Source: Candidatus Atribacteria bacterium 4572_76 (GTDB taxonomy: Bacteria > Atribacterota > Phoenicimicrobiia > Phoenicimicrobiales > Phoenicimicrobiaceae). Taken from it: a stretch of 7,789 nucleotides of DNA. The notes beneath the pieces are model-generated. The model did not search any database, had not been told where the DNA came from, and saw only the letters and a list, made by a program, of their open reading frames with translations. The position numbers and the translations under genes are program-made. This document shows, one piece after another, positions 1 to 5,574 of the stretch. The DNA is taken from assembly GCA_002084865.1 (NCBI GenBank), contig NBMG01000017.1, forward strand, positions 1 through 7,789. Reading direction: 5' to 3'. How positions within the stretch are numbered: position 1 is the first letter of the stretch; each line of letters starts with the position of its first letter.

Positions 1-889
1 CCCCACTTCCGTTGGAATAGAACCCCCCGGTGCGTACAATCCCCAGAAGAGCCCTTTTGGCAAGTCTTTTTAAATTGCGGGAGGAAAGGGGAGCATCGGT
101 AGCCACGATAACCATGCAGGATCCCGGGGAATCATTAGTGAGAATATTTTGTAGATAATATTTCCCTAGCCTAACCCCAACTTGAAAGCCATTTATCTGG
201 AGAATTCCTCCGTGATTAGTTTGAACTAATACCCCGATAGTATAGCCACCCAAAGCTTCAGGGAGCTTTCGGGAGGCAGTGCCAATTCCTCCTTTATAGC
301 CAAAGCAGATTGTTCCTGTGCCTGCCCCTACGGCACCTTCTTCTACCGGGCCTGAGGCTGCCTTTTTGAGCGCTTCAATTACATCTTCCCTGGTTATAAC
401 GCGCTGGCGAATATCATTTAACCAGCCATCATTTGTTTCTCCAACAATAGGATTTACAGAGCCAACCTTTTCATTTTCTGGTTGAGCAAGAGTGTATTCA
501 ATCAAAGCTTCAGCCGCGACAGGAACACTTAAGGTGTTGGTCAAAATTATTGGTGTTTCAATGTTGCCTAGTTCATTAACCTGAGAAATTCCAGTTAGTT
601 TCCCATATCCATTGCCAACATAAATAGCAGCCGGAACTTTTTCCTGATAGATATTTCCCCCGTGGGGGCAGATAGCGGTTACCCCCGTGCGGATGCTTTC
701 CCCTTTAATTAAGGTTAATTGGCCAACTTTTACACCTGAAACATCGGTGATAGCGTTTAAAGGTCCCGGAGGGAGAACTCCTATTTTAATTCCAAACTCT
801 CTTACTCGCGGTCGCTCTTGACCTCCAAAGAGATTAGAGAAACAGAAAAGTAAAATGAAGGAGAGAAGGAAAATGTGGGATACTCGCAT
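1..889 (-). CDS. P1-family (DmpA/BapA-like, S58) aminopeptidase, secreted, C-terminus cut by window edge
   Basis: The first 296 residues are visible; the stop codon lies beyond position 1. Residues 1-22 (MRVSHIFLLSFILLFCF...) look like a signal peptide, so the enzyme is probably exported. From about residue 30 it matches the P1 peptidase/DmpA family: Ntn-fold enzymes made as a precursor that cuts itself before a Ser, which then becomes the N-terminal nucleophile for releasing N-terminal residues from peptides. Visible landmarks are GETNDG (150-155), GAGTGT (188-193), KGGIGTASR (199-207), VQTNHGG (222-228) and PGSCMVIVATDAPL. The predicted cut is G256/S257. As I recall the DmpA/BapA numbering, N225 and S295 lie at the spacings of the known catalytic Asn and second Ser relative to that nucleophile; the following acidic residue is just outside the window. 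The ATG at 889 is chosen because it opens the signal peptide and has an AGGAGA ribosome site about 11 nt upstream. Physiological substrate is unknown. It is transcribed divergently from the TPR-CHAT gene and looks like ordinary peptide metabolism. Confidence 0.93.
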   Translation of the reverse strand, partial: MRVSHIFLLSFILLFCFSNLFGGQERPRVREFGIKIGVLPPGPLNAITDVSGVKVGQLTLIKGESIRTGVTAICPHGGNIYQEKVPAAIYVGNGYGKLTGISQVNELGNIETPIILTNTLSVPVAAEALIEYTLAQPENEKVGSVNPIVGETNDGWLNDIRQRVITREDVIEALKKAASGPVEEGAVGAGTGTICFGYKGGIGTASRKLPEALGGYTIGVLVQTNHGGILQINGFQVGVRLGKYYLQNILTNDSPGSCMVIVATDAPLSSRNLKRLAKRALLGIVRTGGFYSNGSG

Positions 890-900
890 TTTTATTTTCG

Positions 901-906
901 TCTCCT
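901..906 (-). promoter_or_regulatory. Ribosome binding site of the P1 peptidase gene
   Basis: Read on the minus strand the bases are AGGAGA, a strong Shine-Dalgarno match, about 11 nt before the ATG at 889. The spacing is slightly long but no better start lies nearer. It contrasts with the TPR-CHAT and sigma genes in this window, which lack such a site. Confidence 0.65.
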
Positions 907-928
907 TTTAGTGATTGGGGAAGATTTC

Positions 929-957
929 ATCTTAAGAGAGGAAAATAAAAAAATCAA
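929..957 (-). promoter_or_regulatory. Candidate sigma-70 promoter of the P1 peptidase gene
   Basis: On the minus strand a -35 TTGATT (952-957) and a -10 TAAGAT (929-934) are separated by exactly 17 nt, each matching the consensus in four of six positions. The predicted start of transcription near 922 leaves a 5' leader of about 33 nt that includes the ribosome site. An inverted repeat AAGAT-ttc-ATCTT (921-933) overlaps the -10 and could be an operator, but is short enough to be chance. Confidence 0.4.
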
Positions 958-1115
958 TGGGAGATAAAATAATAAGGGGGGAAAAGATAAGAAGAAGGAA
1001 TGATAATCTTAGATGTTTACCAAAGGGGAGGAAAAAAGATAGGTAGGGAAAAATGAAAGTGGAAAGGAAGGATTGACAAGAGGGGGGAGGAAAGGGGGAG
1101 AAAAAAAGATAGATA
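935..1115 (+). other. Purine-rich (G/A) intergenic tract
   Basis: The plus strand here is overwhelmingly A and G, with runs such as GAGGGGGGAGGAAAGGGGG around 1079-1097. It has two similar phrases: GAAAAAAGATAGGTAGG near 1030 and GAAAAAAAGATAGATAG near 1100. No convincing coding frame is seen. The tract separates two divergent transcription units. It may be a structural spacer, a duplex with unusual conformation, or simply low-complexity drift. Confidence 0.55.
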
Positions 1116-1144
1116 GATGATTAATTAGTTAATTGGCGAAGAAG

Positions 1145-1175
1145 TGTTCCTTATTTTTTCTTCTGTGGAGGAACA
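1145..1175 (+). repeat. Inverted repeat overlapping a leader ribosome site
   Basis: TGTTCCT (1145-1151) and AGGAACA (1169-1175) are exact 7-nt inverted repeats separated by 17 nt. In RNA the right arm would cover most of the GGAGG at 1167-1171 that precedes the short ORF at 1180. No T-run follows, so it is not a rho-independent terminator. Confidence 0.3.
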
Positions 1176-1179
1176 AGCT

Positions 1180-1212
1180 ATGGAAGAACTTAGGCTTTTT
1201 CCTATCTTTTAG
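1180..1212 (+). other. Possible 10-residue leader ORF (MEELRLFPIF) upstream of the TPR-CHAT gene
   Basis: ATG at 1180 lies 8 nt after a perfect GGAGG (1167-1171), the best-placed Shine-Dalgarno on the plus strand upstream of the CHAT gene. Ten codons later comes TAG. It could be a regulatory leader peptide, the remnant of a lost gene's 5' end, or chance in purine-rich sequence. No clear promoter is seen directly upstream, and the candidate CHAT promoter at 1269 lies downstream, so it would be translated only from a longer transcript. Confidence 0.2.
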
Positions 1213-1268
1213 AGTTAGTTAGTAAAAACACAAGGATAATTGCCAAAAAAGGGCTGAGGATAAAAAAA

Positions 1269-1297
1269 TTGACAAGAGAAAATTTTCTTAATATAGT
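1269..1297 (+). promoter_or_regulatory. Strong sigma-70 promoter of the first TPR-CHAT gene
   Basis: A perfect -35 TTGACA (1269-1274) and a five-of-six -10 TATAGT (1292-1297) are separated by 17 nt. The expected transcription start near 1304 leaves only about 8 nt before the GTG at 1312, so the mRNA would be nearly leaderless, consistent with the lack of a good Shine-Dalgarno. A 12-nt palindrome fills most of the spacer and is a natural place for a repressor to bind. Confidence 0.65.
1276..1288 (+). promoter_or_regulatory. Palindromic candidate operator inside the CHAT promoter spacer
   Basis: AGAAAATTTTCT (1277-1288) is a perfect palindrome between the -35 and -10. The 12-mer GAGAAAATTTTC (1276-1287) recurs exactly, on the opposite strand, at 5537-5548 upstream of the sigma-factor gene. 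A site shared by both promoter regions suggests a common regulator; A/T richness makes chance recurrence possible. Confidence 0.35.
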
Positions 1298-1311
1298 GGG
1301 AAAAAGTTAAA

Positions 1312-4245
1312 GTGCGTGCCCAGATTATAAGAAAACTGCTTTATTTATGCCTTTTGATAGTAGCTATTAGTATTGGTGTTTTTAACTTATTTTTGTCTCC
1401 GAGCAAAGAGCAAGAACAGTCAAAGGCGGTTGAGGTCAAAACAGTACAGGGAAATCAAAAAAGCGTCGAAGAGTTATTAGCCAAAGGAAGAAAACTAAGA
1501 GAGCAGGGAAAGTTTGAAGAGGCTCGAGAAATTTTCGAATCTGGGGTTACCCTTGCTGAGCAGGCAGGAAATCTAGAGGGTCAAGTTGAAAGCCTCTTTC
1601 ATCTTGGTGATATTTGCTGGAATCAAGGTGATTTGACTAAATCAGAGGAATTTTACCGGCAAGCATATGATCTAGCTTGTGATTCTGGGATGGAGAAATG
1701 GGTAGAAAGAGGAAATTATATTTTTGAAATATTTGACCATTATAATCAAGGCAAGATATTAAGAGCTAAACAAGATTATCCAGGTTCGGTTACATCTTTT
1801 AAACTGGCTATTTCTCAGGCTGAGGCTATAAATAGTCCTGATCATGTAATAAAGTGCTTGAGGCAATTAAGTGTTACCTATTGGGGTATGTTTGATTTTG
1901 AAAATTTTTATAGGCTGAATCTCCAAGCTTTAGACTTAGCTAGAAAAATAAATTTGAAGAGAGAAATTGGTCAATGCCTAAATAACATAGGCTTTTATTT
2001 CTGGCGAATCAATGACTATACCCGGGCATTGTCTCATTATTTTGAGGCATTAGAAATAGCCCAGGAACTCGGCAATCTCTCCCAACAATCCGCCTGTCTA
2101 AACAACATCGGAACTATTTATGATCAATTTGAGTTATATGATAGGTCTTCAGAAATTTTAATGAATTCTCTATCAAGAGCAAAAATTACAAATGATAATG
2201 AGACTAAAATTACAGTTCTGTTAAATCTGGGAGTTAATTTTTTTAATAGATTGAAAAAAAACATGAATAAATCATATATGCAAGATTCAATTTATTTCTC
2301 AACAGAAGCATTAGATTTATCAAAAAAGATCGGAAACAAGTATTTTTCAATGATTGCTCTTAATAATTTAGGGTTTATATACTTAGAGAAAGGCAATTAT
2401 AATAAATCAATCAGATATTTAAATGACGCAATAAATTATGCTAATGATTTGAATGATATTGGAACAATTGCTGTTATATTAAATAATTTAGGGCTAGTTT
2501 ATTTAAAGAAGGGGGAGATAGCTCAAGCAAAAAAATATTTTTCTCAGGCGATTTCTTTAAAAGATCAAATTCTTAATGGAGAAGTATTTTGGGAAGCCTA
2601 TTATGGATTAGGCAAATGCTTGGAAAAGGAGGGTAATTCGGCAAAAGCCATCTATTATTATGAAAAGTCGATTAATCAGGTGGAGGAAATTAGAAATAAG
2701 ATTGCTCTTGATATTTTTAAAACATCGTTCTCGAAAGATAAGCATCGGGTTTACGAAGACTGGATTAATTTGATTTATCATGAGTATGAAAAAAATCCTG
2801 ATGAGAATAATTTGGAGAGAGCCTTTCAAGCAGTAGAAAGAGCCAAAGCCCAGGCTTTTCTGGAAAGTTTAAACATATCACAGAGAGTATTTCAAGAGCG
2901 TCTTCCTACTAAACTTAGAGAAGAAGAAAGAAATATGAATCTGCAATTTTCCCAGGTTCTTGGACAGTTAGCACTGCCGAACCTTGGGGAAGAACAAAAA
3001 GCAAAGCTTTTAGAAGATTATAAAGAATTGGAAGAAAAATATATGATTCACTTAATAAAAATACGAGAAGCTGTCCCCGAAACCAGTTTGTCTCAAATCA
3101 ATGATTTTCCTGTTCTTAGAGAAGTTAAGAAAATGTTTTTGAACAAAAAAGTGGCCCTTCTGGAATATTTTCTAGGTAATAAATTTTCTTTGCTTTTTAT
3201 AATTAGCAAAGATGTAAAAAAAATCATTAAACTTCCTGGTGAACAGGAAATTGTTAACTCCATAAGAGGGTATTTGAAATTACTCTCTGACCAACCTATT
3301 AGCAATTTCCAAGGGATTCTGGCTGCCCAAAGGATATATCATCAATTACTGGAGAAGGCGATGGAAAGCCTATCACCAGAAATTAAATATTTGATTATTA
3401 TTCCTGATGGACTTTTACATTATCTTCCTTTTGAAGCTCTAGTTTTTCCTAGTGGAAAATACCTCGGGGAGGAATATTCTATTTCTTATAGCCCCTCAAT
3501 TTCATCCCTTTTATACTTGTGCCGTCGAAGTATTCCCCGTAATAACAAAGTTTTTATGGCCTTTGGGAGTCCAAAGTATAAAAAGAAGAAGTTGGGATCA
3601 GAATTAATTAATAAATCAACTTATAGTTTGTTACTAGAAATATACAAAAAAAAGGGGTTCAAATTGGCCTCTCTTCCTTTTAGCCAAAAAGAAGTAAAAA
3701 GAATCAGCCGGTTTTTTCCTAAGGAATATAAAAAAATATACTTGGGAGATAAAGCCACAGAATCGATCTTGAAGAAAGAAAAACTCGATAATGTTCTTAT
3801 TCTTCATTTTGCTTGTCATGGTTTTTTAGATGAAGAAGTGCCGCTGCGTTCTGCGATTGTTTTATCTCCAGAAGAGGAATTAAATGAAGATGGATTTTTC
3901 CAAGTGAGAGAAATTTATGGCCTCTCTTTCTCAGCAGAAATGGTTGTTCTTTCTGCCTGCCAGACAGCTCGAGGAACGTTAGAAAAAAGCGAAGGCGTCT
4001 TAGGGTTGCCGCGAAGTTTTTTTTATTCCGGCGCTAGAAGTGTTGTTTCTTCTTTATGGGATGTCTCAGATAAGTCCACGGCCGAGTTTATGGAGAATTT
4101 CTATCATTTTCTTAGTGAGGGAAAGCCGAAAATTGAAGCTTTACAGTTAGCTAAAATTAAGATGTTAAAGAAGTATGCTCATCCTCATTATTGGGCAGCG
4201 TTTGTCCTTAACGGAGAACCATTTTCTTCAATTAAATTTAATTAG
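1312..4245 (+). CDS. Membrane-anchored TPR-CHAT protein, caspase-fold protease, intact His/Cys dyad
   Basis: The 977-residue protein begins with a basic N-terminus (R2, R7, K8) and a hydrophobic segment at about 9-28, an uncleaved anchor or signal peptide that would place the rest outside the cytoplasm. About ten tetratricopeptide repeats follow (52-460), with classic LNNIG/LNNLG helix starts near 223, 263, 350 and 390. Next comes the link motif ERAKAQAFLESL (509-520), a charged probably coiled-coil stretch (530-590), and a C-terminal CHAT domain (about 640-970). CHAT is a clan CD caspase-like fold. The catalytic pair is H836 in HFACHG and C883 in LSACQT, followed by the conserved GVLGLPRSFFYSGARSVVSS region and YWAAFVLNGEP at the end, so the protease looks active. 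TPRs usually bind a peptide or partner that controls the protease. The start is GTG, the first start codon after an in-frame TAG at 1294; there is no good Shine-Dalgarno. The gene converges with the anti-sigma gene and overlaps it by 4 nt. Substrate unknown; the neighbouring anti-sigma is the obvious candidate. Confidence 0.93.
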   Translation: MRAQIIRKLLYLCLLIVAISIGVFNLFLSPSKEQEQSKAVEVKTVQGNQKSVEELLAKGRKLREQGKFEEAREIFESGVTLAEQAGNLEGQVESLFHLGDICWNQGDLTKSEEFYRQAYDLACDSGMEKWVERGNYIFEIFDHYNQGKILRAKQDYPGSVTSFKLAISQAEAINSPDHVIKCLRQLSVTYWGMFDFENFYRLNLQALDLARKINLKREIGQCLNNIGFYFWRINDYTRALSHYFEALEIAQELGNLSQQSACLNNIGTIYDQFELYDRSSEILMNSLSRAKITNDNETKITVLLNLGVNFFNRLKKNMNKSYMQDSIYFSTEALDLSKKIGNKYFSMIALNNLGFIYLEKGNYNKSIRYLNDAINYANDLNDIGTIAVILNNLGLVYLKKGEIAQAKKYFSQAISLKDQILNGEVFWEAYYGLGKCLEKEGNSAKAIYYYEKSINQVEEIRNKIALDIFKTSFSKDKHRVYEDWINLIYHEYEKNPDENNLERAFQAVERAKAQAFLESLNISQRVFQERLPTKLREEERNMNLQFSQVLGQLALPNLGEEQKAKLLEDYKELEEKYMIHLIKIREAVPETSLSQINDFPVLREVKKMFLNKKVALLEYFLGNKFSLLFIISKDVKKIIKLPGEQEIVNSIRGYLKLLSDQPISNFQGILAAQRIYHQLLEKAMESLSPEIKYLIIIPDGLLHYLPFEALVFPSGKYLGEEYSISYSPSISSLLYLCRRSIPRNNKVFMAFGSPKYKKKKLGSELINKSTYSLLLEIYKKKGFKLASLPFSQKEVKRISRFFPKEYKKIYLGDKATESILKKEKLDNVLILHFACHGFLDEEVPLRSAIVLSPEEELNEDGFFQVREIYGLSFSAEMVVLSACQTARGTLEKSEGVLGLPRSFFYSGARSVVSSLWDVSDKSTAEFMENFYHFLSEGKPKIEALQLAKIKMLKKYAHPHYWAAFVLNGEPFSSIKFN

Positions 4246-4940
4246 TTGGATGTTTTCAATTTAAACGGGGTAAGAGGGGACTCAATTCTTGTTCCATCTT
4301 TTAGCTGGGCGGAAACAACCCAAAAATAACGCTGATTAGCTTCAATTTTCTGTAATATTTCAGAGGGGATAATAATTCGATTAGTTGTTAATGGTCCCGC
4401 CCGCCAAAGGGGAAAAAGAGTTTCATCAAATATTTCAAAATAGTAAGATTGGGCATTCTCTAGTTCAGGCCATTTAAAGATTAAAGTTGGTTTGGGTGCG
4501 GTTAAATATTTTGGTGAGGGAAGGCTAGCAATAAAATTTTCTCCTCCCCGGTATATTTCTTTATTAAAAGGATTGAAAATCATTATCAAAATTATAATTA
4601 AAGCTGTACTAAAGGTTAGTAGGGCTGGAACTGGTTTAAGGGCCCATTTTAAAGCAAAGGAAGATTTTTCTTTTGGATTTCCTTTTATCTCGAGTATTTT
4701 GTCTATTAAAAAATTCTCTTCCCTTTTGATGCTTCTGATGAGGTCGAGCTCTTCAAGGCAACCAGAACAGTGTATTAAATGGTTAGAGATTTTTTTCGTT
4801 TTTCTTTTTGATAGTTTCCCTTGATAAAAGGCGAGGAGGGTTTTTGGATCAGGGCAGTCATGGCGAGAGGTGGGTTTATTAGAATTAATAAGCTCCCGGA
4901 AAATCTTAGGTAGATTTATTTGATTAATCTTCACAATCAA
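4242..4940 (-). CDS. zf-HC2 anti-sigma-like membrane protein with Fn3-like outer domain
   Basis: This 232-residue protein is probably the antagonist of the sigma factor encoded just upstream. The cytoplasmic N-terminus carries a zinc-binding anti-sigma (ZAS/zf-HC2) motif: C29, then H54-x3-C58-x2-C61 in HLIHCSGC. ZAS helices typically clamp ECF sigma factors. One membrane helix lies at about 104-123, preceded by lysines, so the C-terminus should be outside. The outer part, about 150-228, looks like a fibronectin type III or related beta-sandwich: IFKWPELENAQSYYFEI near its start, YFWVVSA (205-211) and a closing SPLTPFKL. Such domains are common in envelope anti-sigma-like proteins and could be a sensor or the cleavage target. 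The TTG start at 4940 is preferred over GTG at 4934 because AAAGGAG sits 7 nt upstream of it. It overlaps the end of the sigma gene by 17 nt, implying translational coupling. Anti-sigma function is inferred from motif and position. Confidence 0.87.
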   Translation of the reverse strand: MIVKINQINLPKIFRELINSNKPTSRHDCPDPKTLLAFYQGKLSKRKTKKISNHLIHCSGCLEELDLIRSIKREENFLIDKILEIKGNPKEKSSFALKWALKPVPALLTFSTALIIILIMIFNPFNKEIYRGGENFIASLPSPKYLTAPKPTLIFKWPELENAQSYYFEIFDETLFPLWRAGPLTTNRIIIPSEILQKIEANQRYFWVVSAQLKDGTRIESPLTPFKLKTSN

Positions 4941-5454
4941 AGCCTCTCTCCTTTAGGATTTTTTTTAAATCGTTTAATCCTCGATAAAGGAGATTTCTCG
5001 TTTTGTCTTTGGTTTGTTTCAATATTACTGAGATTTCCTCCAGAGTCATATTCAATAGAAATAACTTTACTACTTGTCTTCTTGATTCAATTAAACATTC
5101 CAAGGCGTCATAGAGAATAGTTCTTGCTTCCTCGATTTCCAACCTGTCTCGATTGTAAATTTCTTCCTTTTCCGAGATTTTTACTTCTTTTTCTTTTGTT
5201 ATTAGTTCTTCATCTCGCCTTCGCCGACGGAGATAGTCAATTATTGATGAGTTAATAATCTTCTTTATATAAGACGGTAAGTTGGCAATATTTTTCTCAT
5301 TTTCAATTAATTTCCAGAGCTTTATTTTTACTTCTTGTAAAATGTCTTCCGGGTCAATACCTTTTTTGGGAAGGTCAAACTTTTGGATATTTATCAGGAT
5401 AAATCGCCTAAACTGGGAAAATAGCTTCTCGAACTCCTGCCCTTTATTTTTCAT
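4924..5454 (-). CDS. ECF-like RNA polymerase sigma factor (sigma-70 family)
   Basis: The 176-residue protein has the two-domain layout and length of ECF sigma factors. Region 2 covers about 8-80: DPEDILQEVKIKLW (34-47) is the core-polymerase-binding region 2.2 signature, and YIKKIINSSIIDYLRRRRR (62-80) fits regions 2.3/2.4, which melt and read the -10. A charged linker (81-108) follows, then region 4 (about 113-167) with a helix-turn-helix around MTLEEISVILKQTKDKTRNLLYRGL that should read the -35. No extra C-terminal domain is present. The ATG at 5454 has no Shine-Dalgarno but sits 9 nt after a perfect TATAAT, so a leaderless transcript is likely. It forms an operon with the overlapping zf-HC2 gene and lies 110 nt downstream of the second TPR-CHAT gene on the same strand. 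Its target promoters are unknown; its own promoter looks housekeeping rather than ECF-type. Confidence 0.93.
   Translation of the reverse strand: MKNKGQEFEKLFSQFRRFILINIQKFDLPKKGIDPEDILQEVKIKLWKLIENEKNIANLPSYIKKIINSSIIDYLRRRRRDEELITKEKEVKISEKEEIYNRDRLEIEEARTILYDALECLIESRRQVVKLFLLNMTLEEISVILKQTKDKTRNLLYRGLNDLKKILKERGFDCED
4943..4953 (-). promoter_or_regulatory. Ribosome binding site that selects the TTG start of the anti-sigma gene
   Basis: On the minus strand the bases read AAGGAGAGAGG inside the 3' end of the sigma gene. The GGAG (4948-4951) is 7 nt from TTG 4940 but 13 nt from GTG 4934, which favours the TTG. Confidence 0.6.
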
Positions 5455-5463
5455 TTGCTGGTG

Positions 5464-5492
5464 ATTATACCAATGAAGTTTATTCCTCGCAA
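5464..5492 (-). promoter_or_regulatory. Promoter of the sigma/anti-sigma operon, positioned for a leaderless mRNA
   Basis: On the minus strand -35 TTGCGA (5487-5492) and a perfect -10 TATAAT (5464-5469) are 17 nt apart. Only 9 nt separate the -10 from ATG 5454, so transcription should begin within about 2-5 nt of the start codon. This placement supports leaderless initiation of the sigma factor. Confidence 0.65.
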
Positions 5493-5536
5493 AGAAATTT
5501 TATATTCAGTTGTATTAATATAGAGTAGTTTTAAGG

Positions 5537-5548
5537 GAAAATTTTCTC
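5537..5548 (-). promoter_or_regulatory. Second copy of the GAGAAAATTTTC palindromic element
   Basis: Exact 12-nt match, on the minus strand, to the element in the spacer of the TPR-CHAT promoter (1276-1287); its core GAAAATTTTC is a perfect palindrome. It lies about 45 nt upstream of the sigma operon -35, a position more typical of an activator or distal operator than of a simple repressor. Confidence 0.3.
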
Positions 5549-5574
5549 ACTAGATGGCAATATTTTAGTGGGAA
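5544..5574 (-). terminator. Weak stem-loop at the end of the second TPR-CHAT gene
   Basis: On the minus strand TTCCCACTA and TAGTGAGAA can form a 9-position stem with one mismatch around a 13-nt loop, overlapping the stop codon of the TPR-CHAT gene. Only AATTTT follows rather than a long T-run, so termination would be weak or partial, allowing some read-through into the sigma operon. Confidence 0.22.

Noticed and set aside
837..889. P1 peptidase as a lipoprotein
   Set aside because: The Cys at residue 16 follows LLF, which does not fit a lipobox with a small residue before Cys, and it lies inside the hydrophobic core.
1000..1056. ATG-started 18-codon frame in the purine-rich tract
   Set aside because: No properly spaced ribosome site and a composition explained by the G/A bias.
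1073..1078. TTGACA as a second promoter -35
   Set aside because: No -10-like sequence occurs 15-19 nt downstream; the region there is G/A only.
2608..3819. Several short minus-strand frames within the first TPR-CHAT gene
   Set aside because: They are hydrophobic shadow translations of the TPR and CHAT coding sequence without ribosome sites or recognisable domains.
4492..4824. Plus-strand open frame of about 110 codons
   Set aside because: It is antisense to the anti-sigma gene, whose zinc motif, membrane helix and outer domain are all recognisable; the frame has no family features.
4920..5464. Two short plus-strand frames opposite the sigma gene
   Set aside because: The minus strand encodes an unmistakable sigma factor across both, and the plus frames lack any motif.
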